Shown here in pieces: positions 8,086 through 16,032 of a DNA stretch of 64,000 nt. The position numbers were made by a program, and so were the translations under genes. Numbering within the stretch: position 1 is the first letter of the stretch; the number at the start of each line of letters is the position of its first letter. The DNA comes from Segatella copri (lineage in GTDB: Bacteria; Bacteroidota; Bacteroidia; Bacteroidales; Bacteroidaceae). The stretch lies in assembly GCF_009494395.1 (NCBI RefSeq), contig NZ_VZCB01000101.1, positions 124,001 through 188,000 of the forward strand, given 5' to 3'. A model generated the notes under the pieces. It had not been told where the DNA came from. It was given only the letters and a program-made list of their open reading frames with translations, and did no database searches.

Positions 8086-9276
8086 TTACAGGATTTTTGC
8101 CAATTCGTTGATGATGTCTTTTGCCACCTCAGTCTTTGGTTTCTTCTCATATTCTTTCTTGCCCTTTTCTGAGATAATCGTTATCTGATTGTCGTCCGTG
8201 CGGAATGTGGTTCCCGGATTGCGGGTGGAGTTGAGCACGATGAAGTCGGCATTCTTCTTCTGTCTCTTCTTCTGTGCGTTGGCTTCCTCGTCGTTGGTTT
8301 CCAGGGCGAAAGCCACAATTCGCTGGTTCTTCTGCTTCATCTGTCCCAGGGCAGCAGCAATATCGTGCGTAGGCACGAGGCGCAATTCCAGGTCGTCCTT
8401 TTCACGCTTGATTTTCCTGTCGGCAACGGCATTCGGCTTGAAGTCGGCAACGGCAGCACAGAGGATGGCTGCATCTGCCTGCTGGAAAGCCAGGGTAGAG
8501 GCCTGATACATCTCTTCGCAGCTCTCCACATCGATGCGGTTGATTCCGGGACTGCACGAGAGCGCTACGGGACCGGCGATGAGGGTTACGTTGGCGCCAC
8601 GGCGCAGACATTCCTCAGCCAGGGCGAACCCCATCTTGCCGGAAGAATAATTGCCGATGAAGCGCACCGGATCTATCTTCTCATAGGTGGGTCCGGCAGT
8701 AATCATCACGTTCTTGCCCTTCAGGTCTTCCTGCTCGCTGAAGAATCGTTCCAGATACTCCACGATGATGTCGGGTTCTTCCATGCGTCCCTTGCCTTCC
8801 AGTCCGCTGGCAAGAAATCCCACTTCCGGTTCTATGATATGATTGCCATAGCCCAGAAGGGTCTTCATGTTAGCCTGGGTGGATGGATGCTTGTACATGT
8901 CCAGGTCCATGGCTGGTGCAATGAAGACCGGCGCCTTCATGGAGAGGTAAGTGGTGATGAGCATGTTGTCGGCAATGCCGTGAGCCATCTTACCCATCGT
9001 AGAGGCGGTGCAGGGAGCAATGAGCATGGCGTCTGCCCAGAGTCCGAGGTCAACATGAGAGTTCCATGTTCCGTCGCGCTGCGAGAAGAACTCGCTCACC
9101 ACGGGCTTATGGGTGAGGGCAGAGAGGGTGATGGGAGTGATGAACTCCTTGCCGGCTGGCGTGATGACCACCTGCACCTCAGCGCCTTTCTTGATGAGCC
9201 CGCGGATGATGAGACAGGACTTATAGGCTGCAATGGAGCCCGTAATGCCCAGTACTATTTTCTTTCCTTTCAACAT
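8086..9276 (-). CDS. coaBC: Bifunctional phosphopantothenoylcysteine decarboxylase / phosphopantothenate-cysteine ligase
   Basis: This coenzyme A pathway enzyme makes 4'-phosphopantetheine from phosphopantothenate and cysteine. The CoaC flavoprotein half (about residues 1-180) has GSIAAYKS and the catalytic-His segment NSHVDLGLWAD; the CoaB half follows, with ITAGPTYEKIDPVRFIGNYS. The start is placed at the ATG ending at 9276, preceded by AGGAGA, rather than at an ATG 33 bp upstream that would overlap the exonuclease gene. Two usual CoaC residues differ: the PAMN Asn is Asp (APAMDLDMY) and the flap Cys is Ser (LASGLEGKGRM). This may be normal for the phylum, but it stands out against the E. 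coli enzyme. Confidence 0.95.
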   Translation of the reverse strand: MLKGKKIVLGITGSIAAYKSCLIIRGLIKKGAEVQVVITPAGKEFITPITLSALTHKPVVSEFFSQRDGTWNSHVDLGLWADAMLIAPCTASTMGKMAHGIADNMLITTYLSMKAPVFIAPAMDLDMYKHPSTQANMKTLLGYGNHIIEPEVGFLASGLEGKGRMEEPDIIVEYLERFFSEQEDLKGKNVMITAGPTYEKIDPVRFIGNYSSGKMGFALAEECLRRGANVTLIAGPVALSCSPGINRIDVESCEEMYQASTLAFQQADAAILCAAVADFKPNAVADRKIKREKDDLELRLVPTHDIAAALGQMKQKNQRIVAFALETNDEEANAQKKRQKKNADFIVLNSTRNPGTTFRTDDNQITIISEKGKKEYEKKPKTEVAKDIINELAKIL

Positions 9277-9280
9277 TCTC

Positions 9281-10144
9281 CTATTTCCCCATACGCTTAT
9301 TGTATTCACGGAGGCGAATACGGGTAAGTACCTGCTTGGTATTGTTGGTAAAGTCGCTGCCCAGAACCCATGTGAAGTAGCCTGGGTCGCGGGTCAGGAT
9401 TTCGCCAACGTCCCAGCCTTTGTATTTGCCGAAGTTGAAGACCTCATGCTTCAGAGGCTCGCCCTTCTCATTGGTCATTACATTGCCGTCAGCATCCTTC
9501 ACTTCCTGCCATACGATGCGGCCAGCAAAGTCTACATTGTCGTTCTGCTTGGAGAAGGCAGCCAGCTCGTCCATGTCGTTGTTGAGCACGCGCTCCGGTT
9601 CGTCCTGAACGCCTGGAGCATATTTGTCGAGCTCAGCCATCAGCACGCGGTAGGTGGCTTCTGTATCCTGGTCAGCTCTATGAGCCTCGAAATCTTCTTC
9701 CATCTTTCTTCCGCAGAAGAACTTGTAGGCTGCTGCCAGGTTTCTGCGCTCCATCTTCATGAAGATGGTCTGAGCGTCGATGAGGCGGCACTTGCTGAAG
9801 TCGAAGTCGATTCCGGCACGGAGGAATTCCTCAGCGAGCATCGGAATATCGAAATGGTTGGAATTGTAGCCGGCAAAGTCGCAGCCGGTAAACTCCTTGT
9901 CAAGTGTGGCAGCCAGCTGCTTGAAGGTAGGAGCGTCCTTGACGTCTTCGTTGCTGATGCCTGTGAGGGCTATGACCTCTGCAGGAATCTCCTTCTCCGG
10001 ATTGACGAAGAGGTTCTTTCTTGTCTCTGTTCCGTCCGGACTTACCTTGATGTATGATATCTGAATGATTCTGTCCTTCACCATGTCCAGACCTGTTGTT
10101 TCAAGGTCGAACACGATTAAAGGCTTCTTTAAGTTGAGTTTCAT
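9281..10144 (-). CDS. DnaQ-like 3'-5' exonuclease with C-terminal DUF3820-like domain
   Basis: The 287-residue protein has a DEDDh exonuclease domain at residues 8-175: Exo I FDLETTGL, Exo II GYNSNHFDIPML and Exo III HRADQDTEATYRV. The C-terminal part (about 215-285) contains FNFGKYKGWDVGEIL, the signature of the DUF3820 putative nucleic-acid-binding domain. It lies 49 bp after dnaN and 4 bp before coaBC. Being next to the sliding clamp suggests a role in replication or repair, as proofreader or accessory exonuclease, but it is not the canonical PolIII epsilon length or context. Confidence 0.92.
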   Translation of the reverse strand: MKLNLKKPLIVFDLETTGLDMVKDRIIQISYIKVSPDGTETRKNLFVNPEKEIPAEVIALTGISNEDVKDAPTFKQLAATLDKEFTGCDFAGYNSNHFDIPMLAEEFLRAGIDFDFSKCRLIDAQTIFMKMERRNLAAAYKFFCGRKMEEDFEAHRADQDTEATYRVLMAELDKYAPGVQDEPERVLNNDMDELAAFSKQNDNVDFAGRIVWQEVKDADGNVMTNEKGEPLKHEVFNFGKYKGWDVGEILTRDPGYFTWVLGSDFTNNTKQVLTRIRLREYNKRMGK

Positions 10145-10193
10145 TTTTCTATTAAAAATATTTGTCTGACGATTCAGTTAAGCCTGCTGCTCC

Positions 10194-11315
10194 TTAGTCA
10201 TTCAGGAGCATAGGCATGATGAGCATGAGGACATCCTCGTTTTCAGTCTGCTCTGCAGGAACGATGATTCCGGCACGGCTAGGGTCAGCGAGCTGGAGGA
10301 TGATGTTGTCGCCACTGATATTGCTGAGCACTTCGTTCAGGCTGCTGCCCTTGAAACCGATGTTGATTGGCGAACCCACATACTCGCATGACATCTGCTC
10401 GCGGGCTGATGTAGAGAAGTCCATATCCTCAGAAGAAACCTCCATTCTGCCTGGTTCGATGCTGAAACGAACCAGCTGGCTGCTCTCGCTGGCGAAAGGC
10501 ATTACGCGGCGCAAGGCGCTGATGAGAGCCCTGCGGTCTACGGTTACCTCGTTAGGATTATTAGGAATCACGGAGTTGTAGTTAGGATAGCGACCGTCAA
10601 TGAGTCTGCATCTCATCTCGCCGTCAGCGAAAAGGATTTCGGCACTGCGGTCATCAAACTTGATTTCCACGTCATCGCTGTCTCTTGTCAGGATAGCCTT
10701 GAGCAGGGAAGCTGGCTTCTTAGGAAGGATGAACGAAGCTGGAGTCTCGCTCTTGATGGTGTAGTTTCTGTTGCGCACCAGCTTATGGCCGTCGCTGGCA
10801 ACGATGGCGAGAGCATCGGCAGTGAGGTCAAAATAAATACCGTTCATTACAGGGCGCAATTCATCGTTTGCCGTAGCGAAGAGAGAACGTGAGATGTTGT
10901 CAATCAGCACGTTTGTAGGAAGGGCGATGAAATGAGAAGCCTCGTTCATGCTCTGTGTGCGAGGGTAATCTTCCGCATTCTGACCGGTGAAGTTGTAAAG
11001 ACCGTTCTGGTAAACGATTTTGATAGCAAAGGTCTCCGTGTCAACATCAAAGTTGAGAGGCTGCTCAGGCAATTCCTTGAGCGCATCGAGGATAACTCTG
11101 TTAGGGACGCAGAATTCGCCTTCGCCGTCATTGTCTGCCAATTCGATGGTGCTCTTGATGATATTGTCACTATCACTGGCAGTAACTGTCATTTCACCAT
11201 TTGCTACCTGGAAAAGGAAACAACCAAGGATAGGCAAGGAATTCTTGCTGCTGATTACCTTGGCTAGCATGTTGAGCTTGTTGCTCAATGCAGAACTTGA
11301 AACTGTAAATCTCAT
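10194..11315 (-). CDS. dnaN: DNA polymerase III sliding clamp, beta subunit
   Basis: The protein is 373 residues, the normal length, with three clamp folds. It opens MRFTVSSSALSNKLNMLAKV and ends in the C-terminal VLMLIMPMLLND, comparable with the MPMR-type end of E. coli beta that borders the protein-binding pocket. It encircles DNA and tethers polymerases and repair factors. It heads the minus-strand series dnaN, exonuclease, coaBC, DUF4835, recN and has a clear promoter at 11390-11421. It is not next to dnaA, as is usual in this phylum. Confidence 0.97.
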   Translation of the reverse strand: MRFTVSSSALSNKLNMLAKVISSKNSLPILGCFLFQVANGEMTVTASDSDNIIKSTIELADNDGEGEFCVPNRVILDALKELPEQPLNFDVDTETFAIKIVYQNGLYNFTGQNAEDYPRTQSMNEASHFIALPTNVLIDNISRSLFATANDELRPVMNGIYFDLTADALAIVASDGHKLVRNRNYTIKSETPASFILPKKPASLLKAILTRDSDDVEIKFDDRSAEILFADGEMRCRLIDGRYPNYNSVIPNNPNEVTVDRRALISALRRVMPFASESSQLVRFSIEPGRMEVSSEDMDFSTSAREQMSCEYVGSPINIGFKGSSLNEVLSNISGDNIILQLADPSRAGIIVPAEQTENEDVLMLIMPMLLND

Positions 11316-11389
11316 GAGTATTTATTTTAAATTAATTTTTTATTTTTCTTATTCACCTATTTAATTTAGCATAATCGCTTAATTGAGCA

Positions 11390-11421
11390 CAAAAATACAA
11401 AAAATATTGTTCATACACAAA
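11390..11421 (-). promoter_or_regulatory. Promoter for dnaN
   Basis: On the minus strand TTTG (11418-11421) is followed after 20 bp by TATTTTTG (11390-11397), a full match to the phylum consensus, about 75 bp before the dnaN start. Confidence 0.75.
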
Positions 11422-11437
11422 AATAATTGGATAAAAG

Positions 11438-11469
11438 TTTGAGTTTTAGAACTATTTTTAGTAATTTCG
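11438..11469 (+). promoter_or_regulatory. Promoter for the DUF3127 gene
   Basis: TTTG (11438-11441), a 20 bp spacer and TAATTTCG (11462-11469), one mismatch to TAnnTTTG. It is divergent from the dnaN promoter and separated from it by only 16 bp. Confidence 0.65.
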
Positions 11470-11512
11470 CAGTCAGAATCGTTTGAATCTATAAAAACTT
11501 TAAAATATTAAT

Positions 11513-11962
11513 ATGGAATTACAAGGAAAGGTTATTGCCGTTTTACCAGAAAGAAGCGGCGTATCAGCAAGAGGTGAGTGGAAGGCTCAGTCTTATGTTA
11601 TCGAAACTCACGAAGCATATCCTAAGAAGTTGTGCTTTGATGTTTTTGGCGCAGACCGTATGGCTCAGTTCAATATTCAGAGTGGTGAAGAGATTTTGGT
11701 TTCCTTCGATATTGATGCTCACGAGTATCAGGGTCGTTGGTTCAACAGTATCCGCGCATGGAACGTGCAGCGCGTAGATCCTAACGCTGTTGGTGCAATG
11801 GGTGGAATGCAGCCTGGTGCTTCAGCATTCCCTCCTATGGGTGCAGCTCCTGCTCAGCCAGCTCCTGCAGCTGCTCCTGCAGCAGGTGCTACTGCTCCAT
11901 TCCCTCCAGCTCAGCCAGCAGCTCCTGCAGCAGGTGGAAGCGCTGACGATCTTCCATTCTAA
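11513..11962 (+). CDS. DUF3127 protein with SSB-like acidic C-terminal tip
   Basis: The 149-residue protein has a DUF3127 domain (about residues 1-92, opening MELQGKVIAVLPERSGVSA) that resembles a small OB-type beta fold. It is followed by an Ala/Pro/Gly-rich unstructured linker (about 95-143) and the ending SADDLPF. This arrangement of fold, disordered linker and acidic-hydrophobic tip copies single-stranded DNA-binding protein, whose tip is DDDIPF in E. coli. The gene is divergent from dnaN and ends at a strong terminator. Family membership is well supported; a role in ssDNA handling or recruitment of SSB partners is inferred. Confidence 0.88.
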   Translation: MELQGKVIAVLPERSGVSARGEWKAQSYVIETHEAYPKKLCFDVFGADRMAQFNIQSGEEILVSFDIDAHEYQGRWFNSIRAWNVQRVDPNAVGAMGGMQPGASAFPPMGAAPAQPAPAAAPAAGATAPFPPAQPAAPAAGGSADDLPF

Positions 11963-11988
11963 GCTGAAATACAGCATTGGAAAACAGT

Positions 11989-12034
11989 TGAGGGTGTGTC
12001 ATCATCTTGTTGATGGCACACCCTCATTTTTTTG
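11989..12034 (+). terminator. Terminator of the DUF3127 gene
   Basis: A stem of about 16 bp: GAGGGTGTGTCATCA pairs with TGATGGCACACCCTC (11990-12004 and 12011-12025; one T-G wobble, 6 nt loop), followed by a run of T. A second small hairpin (12041-12058) with its own T-run follows. Confidence 0.88.
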
Positions 12035-12075
12035 TTTCTTTTCCGTTTTCTCACGGAACATTTTTTCTGAAAATT

Positions 12076-13254
12076 CTATTCCACTCTTCTCCGTTTCTCG
12101 AAAAAGCTTTTAGAGGCGGCAAAGAACAGAACGACGGCTGCGGCATTTTCGATGGCTACCATCCAGAAGGTTCCGTTGTAGCTGAAATGCTCTGCCACAA
12201 CACCACCGAGCAGACAGCCGATTCCGAATCCCAAATCCCAACCCGTAAGAATACTGCTGTTGGCTGTGCCTCGCTGGTCGTGGCGCGCCACATTGATAAA
12301 CATATTCAGGAAGGCAGGATAGAGATGACCGTTGCCCAGACCGATGAGTGCTGCAGAGAGGTAATAGGCTACTGGATGCTTGATGGCGACGAAGATGATG
12401 AAGCCCACCAGCGAAATCAGCATTCCTTCGGCTGCATTCTGCGTTAACTTGCCTTTGCTCAGTGCCTTACGCCCCTGCAAACGGGAGAGGAACAAGCCCA
12501 TCGAAAGAATGGCAAAATAGGTTCCCGTTCCGCCCGTAATGCCGAGTTCTTCCTTGCTGTAGATGGCAAGATAGTTGCTCAGAACGCCCCAGCAGAAGCC
12601 AAACATACAGATGTTGATGGCGAGCAGCCAGGCACGGGTCAGGAAGAATCGGTCCAGGGACAGCTTCTCCTTGTTCTTGACGATTTCCTTCTCCGGCAGA
12701 TGAACCGTTCCGGCAATCACCACCGAAGCGATGGCTACGATGAAGGCAATCCAGAACAGTACCATGTAACTGCCCACCATATTATGGAGATAGATTCCGA
12801 CAGACGGAGCTATTGCCATGGCGAAATTGTTGCTCAGTCCGTAGAGGCCAATGCCTTCGTTGCGGCGGCTGGCAGGCAGGACATCAATGGCGCAGGTACT
12901 GTTGGCAACGGTTACGGCGCCAAACGGTCCGCCATGCAGGGTTCGGCAGATGGCAAACATCAGGATGGTGCTGGCTGCAATGTATCCTGCAAAGAAGATG
13001 GCGAAGGCTGTCAGGCAAATCATCAATACTTTCTTTCGAGAGAACCCGTCTACCACATAGCCGCTGAAGGGGCGGACGATGAGGGCTGCCACAGTATATC
13101 CGCTCAGTACAATGCCGATTACATCCTTCGTTATCCCGAAGGTCTCACTCAGATAGAGCGGGAGCAACGGGGTGAGAAGATAGAAGGCGAAGTAGAGCAA
13201 GAAATTGGTCGTCATCACCTTCACATAGTTAGCATTCCAAAGTTTCTCTTTCAT
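12076..13254 (-). CDS. MFS transporter
   Basis: A major facilitator protein of about 392 residues with 12 predicted membrane helices. The loop between helices 2 and 3 reads GYVVDGFSRKKVLMI, a form of the MFS motif GxxxDRxGRR. The start is placed at the ATG ending at 13254 (MKEKLWNANYVKVM), directly before helix 1; in-frame ATGs at 13266 and 13308 would add a hydrophilic tail. Substrate cannot be read from the sequence; the closest general type is drug or sugar efflux MFS. It follows nudC by about 57 bp and may be co-transcribed with it. Confidence 0.88.
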   Translation of the reverse strand: MKEKLWNANYVKVMTTNFLLYFAFYLLTPLLPLYLSETFGITKDVIGIVLSGYTVAALIVRPFSGYVVDGFSRKKVLMICLTAFAIFFAGYIAASTILMFAICRTLHGGPFGAVTVANSTCAIDVLPASRRNEGIGLYGLSNNFAMAIAPSVGIYLHNMVGSYMVLFWIAFIVAIASVVIAGTVHLPEKEIVKNKEKLSLDRFFLTRAWLLAINICMFGFCWGVLSNYLAIYSKEELGITGGTGTYFAILSMGLFLSRLQGRKALSKGKLTQNAAEGMLISLVGFIIFVAIKHPVAYYLSAALIGLGNGHLYPAFLNMFINVARHDQRGTANSSILTGWDLGFGIGCLLGGVVAEHFSYNGTFWMVAIENAAAVVLFFAASKSFFEKRRRVE

Positions 13255-13311
13255 CTCTTGTTGCATTCTTGTTTCTTGTTCAGAACAAAAGTTTCTTGTT
13301 GCGTTCAACTA

Positions 13312-14085
13312 TTAAATCTTGCCCTCCAGCCAGGCGTCAATCAGGCGGCGGGCAATGGATAATTTCTCAGGAAGGATAGGGAGGTTGTCCTTGCTAAACC
13401 ACTTGCCGCGAGAGAGTTCCTCTTTCTGCAGGTGGATTTCTCCATCCACATATTCTGCCGTATAGCCCACCATCAGTCCACTTGGATAAGGCCATGGCTG
13501 GGAACTGAAATACTTCACGTTCCTGATGGTAAGTCCGGTCTCTTCCATCACCTCGCGATGCACGGCTTCTTCCAGGCTTTCGCCCGTCTCTACGAATCCG
13601 GCTACGAGAGAATCGAAGTTGCCCTTGAAGTTGCGGGCATGAACGAGAAGAACCTGATCGCCTTTCTTGATGAGCACGATGATGGCGGTGGCGAGAGATG
13701 GCCAGACCTGCTTGCCGCACTGGGTGCATTTCTTGCTGATGTCGGTTGCCATCTGCATCGGAGCGCCGCAGACACCGCAGAAATGGGTGTTCATGTCCCA
13801 GTAGTTCAGTTCCTGGCACTTGCCAGCCTTCTGATAAAGCTCAGGTGTGAGCTTATAGAAACTGGGGCGCAGACCGCACATCTCGAACTTCGGATGGTCT
13901 GTGACGGGTTCCGGAATGGTGAAGGTTTTCACCTCCGTTCCGTCCTCCATCGGAGTGATGTTGAGGATGTGGGTCCAGGGCTTTGTCTCTATCGGACATT
14001 CCTCACTACATGGAATCGTATAGGTTCCGTCGTCTCTCTTCTCCAGCAAGAGGTCACTCTTGCAAAATATAAACCAATACTTCAT
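13312..14085 (-). CDS. nudC: NAD+ diphosphatase / RNA decapping Nudix hydrolase NudC
   Basis: This 257-residue enzyme hydrolyses NAD(H) to NMN(H) and AMP and, in characterised members, removes NAD caps from RNA. It has a zinc ribbon (CGVCGAP and CTQCGKQ, about residues 98-122), then a Nudix box (GFVETGESLEEAVHREVM followed by EETGL) and the NudC-specific SQPWPYPSGLMVGY just after it. All metal-binding Glu residues of the box are present. It lies between the MFS and 5'-nucleotidase genes. Confidence 0.95.
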   Translation of the reverse strand: MKYWFIFCKSDLLLEKRDDGTYTIPCSEECPIETKPWTHILNITPMEDGTEVKTFTIPEPVTDHPKFEMCGLRPSFYKLTPELYQKAGKCQELNYWDMNTHFCGVCGAPMQMATDISKKCTQCGKQVWPSLATAIIVLIKKGDQVLLVHARNFKGNFDSLVAGFVETGESLEEAVHREVMEETGLTIRNVKYFSSQPWPYPSGLMVGYTAEYVDGEIHLQKEELSRGKWFSKDNLPILPEKLSIARRLIDAWLEGKI

Positions 14086-14096
14086 TACTTCTTTAT

Positions 14097-14119
14097 TTTG
14101 AACTTTGAGCTTTGAACTT
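14097..14119. repeat. Two copies of an AAGTTCAAAG-type short repeat
   Basis: On the minus strand AAGTTCAAAG (14110-14119) and AAGTTCAAAA (14097-14106) occur 13 bp apart between nudC and the 5'-nucleotidase. The same word recurs three times at 18380-18418. Confidence 0.6.
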
Positions 14120-14159
14120 TATGATATGCTTTCCTGGGAGCGTTTCAGGTTGGGGCTTT

Positions 14160-15923
14160 CTATTGCTTCTTGCCGAACAGCAATTCATAGTCGCGCTGGG
14201 CAGCAGGCTTGGCCCATGCTTCCGGTACGAACTTCCAGTTGTTGTTGGCTTTAGCCTCGATAGTGCCCATCTTTTCGATAGCTTCCATCAGGTAGTAGCG
14301 CTGGTCGCGCTTGCTGCGATAGATGATTCGACTGTCCAGACTGTCCTTTGGAATTCCGGCGCCACGAGTGAGAAGCTCTCCGCCACCATTGCCACGATAG
14401 CTATTTACGGCTACATTGTACCATTTCTTCTCATCGAAAGGCTGACCGTTGCTCATGCGCAGAATCTTCACCTTCTCTCCGTCCGGCTTCGTAACATCCA
14501 CCTCATAGTCGATTCCGGCAGCACTGTCAAAGTTGAAGGAGAGATTCTTGAAGCCCAGGCGCTGCTGATCGCCCTTGGTCTGGGTGTCGAGCAGAAGCAG
14601 ATGATCGTCAGGACTCTTCATGGTGTTCACCCAAAGGTCATAACTCATCTCCAGATGCTTGCGAATCTCTTCACCGGTGAGGCGCATCACGTAGAGCTGA
14701 TTCTCATATTTATAGAGGTTGAACATATCGCTCACGTAGACAGGACCAGCGTTGATGGTGGAATTGAATTGGAGCGGAGCGTTGAAGGCAATGTCAGCCT
14801 TGGTGATTTCGAGCTGCAGGTTGAGGATGAAATCATTGAAGGCGCAGCTTCCGAAGAACGATTCACGGCTGTGGATGGTGTTCTTGAAAGTACCAATCTG
14901 CTTGCCCACATATTGGTTGATTTCTGCAATCTGAGGCTCGAAAGTCTTCATGAATTCCTCGTCAATAGGACATTTTGTCACATCGGCAAGGTTTCCTACC
15001 ACTTTCTTGTCAGTCACTACATATTGCTTCTTACCGTTCACCTTCTTCTTGTTGAGGGTCAGAGTAATCTCTGCATCAGCTACGGAGAGGGCGTTATTGG
15101 CAGGGTCGAGACAAATAACAGGCTTGCCTTCCACATTGGTAACAGTCTCGTTGCATCGGGTGTGGTCATGGCCAAAGAGTACTATGTCGAAACCTGGCAC
15201 TTCCTTTGCAACTCTGAGCGAAGCATCCTCTTCATATTCAGGGGTAACGATTCCACCGTCCTTACCACTATGGAAGACGCCGATTACCACGTCCGGCTTC
15301 TCGTTCTCCTGGATGTGCTTCATCCATTTCCGGGCACTGGTCACCATGTTCTCGAAATGGAGACCGCTCCAGAGATTCTCTGTCAGCCAGTTAGGAATGG
15401 CTGGAGTCAGCAAGCCGAGCACGGCAACCTTCACACCCTCGCGGTTCAGGATGATGTAAGGCTTGACGTAAGGCTCGCCAGTCTTGGTGTCGATAATGTT
15501 GGCTCCCAAAACAGGGCAGTTCAACTCCTTGATCCATTTGTCGTAAACAGGATGACCGGTCTCAACATCATGGTTACCGAAAGCCTGCGCATCATACTTC
15601 ATATAGTTGACCACATCCGAAGCCACGTTGCGAGCCTGGGTGTTCACATAATTATAATAGTAGCAGGTGGGCTGTCCCTGCAGAATGTCGCCATTCTCCA
15701 GGAGGATAACATTGTCCTTATACGTCTTTCGAAGGTCGTTGACGTAGGAAGAAACTCTAGCCAGAGTACCAGCCTTTGGCTTCCGGTTGATGAAATCGTA
15801 AGGGAAGAAGGAACCGTGGACGTCACTCGTTTCGATTACTCTCAGTTTTACGGTACGTTGCTGTGCCATAGCGGGTGAATTGATGGTAAGCGCCAGCAAG
15901 AGCGCTGCAAATACTTGTTTCAT
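14160..15923 (-). CDS. Secreted 5'-nucleotidase / 2',3'-cyclic phosphodiesterase family protein
   Basis: The 587-residue protein has a signal peptide (cleavage near PAMAQ). A calcineurin-like metallophosphatase domain follows, with SDVHGSF (about residue 36), GDILQGQP, GNHDVE and GHDHTR, then a 5'-nucleotidase C-terminal domain (about 340-540) with VNSYRGNGGGELL. It should hydrolyse nucleotides or cyclic nucleotides in the periplasm for phosphate and nucleoside scavenging. Length and motif order match the UshA/CpdB group. It is transcribed from its own promoter toward nudC. Confidence 0.93.
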   Translation of the reverse strand: MKQVFAALLLALTINSPAMAQQRTVKLRVIETSDVHGSFFPYDFINRKPKAGTLARVSSYVNDLRKTYKDNVILLENGDILQGQPTCYYYNYVNTQARNVASDVVNYMKYDAQAFGNHDVETGHPVYDKWIKELNCPVLGANIIDTKTGEPYVKPYIILNREGVKVAVLGLLTPAIPNWLTENLWSGLHFENMVTSARKWMKHIQENEKPDVVIGVFHSGKDGGIVTPEYEEDASLRVAKEVPGFDIVLFGHDHTRCNETVTNVEGKPVICLDPANNALSVADAEITLTLNKKKVNGKKQYVVTDKKVVGNLADVTKCPIDEEFMKTFEPQIAEINQYVGKQIGTFKNTIHSRESFFGSCAFNDFILNLQLEITKADIAFNAPLQFNSTINAGPVYVSDMFNLYKYENQLYVMRLTGEEIRKHLEMSYDLWVNTMKSPDDHLLLLDTQTKGDQQRLGFKNLSFNFDSAAGIDYEVDVTKPDGEKVKILRMSNGQPFDEKKWYNVAVNSYRGNGGGELLTRGAGIPKDSLDSRIIYRSKRDQRYYLMEAIEKMGTIEAKANNNWKFVPEAWAKPAAQRDYELLFGKKQ

Positions 15924-15949
15924 ATTACTAAAAAGTTATTATTACTCTG

Positions 15950-15957
15950 CAAAAGTA
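15950..15957 (-). promoter_or_regulatory. -7 element for the 5'-nucleotidase gene
   Basis: TACTTTTG on the minus strand, 27 bp before the ATG. There is no clear TTTG at the expected -33 distance. Confidence 0.5.
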
Positions 15958-16032
15958 CAAAAAAGTTAGCAATTACGGCATACTTTTTGTTGGATAATTC
16001 AAAAAATAATTAAAAATAGGAGGTATAAGAAT

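Noticed and set aside
14112..15878. 588-codon open frame on the plus strand across the 5'-nucleotidase gene
   Set aside because: It lies entirely opposite the nucleotidase, whose motifs, signal peptide and promoter are clear. The antisense frame has no recognisable domain and no start signals.
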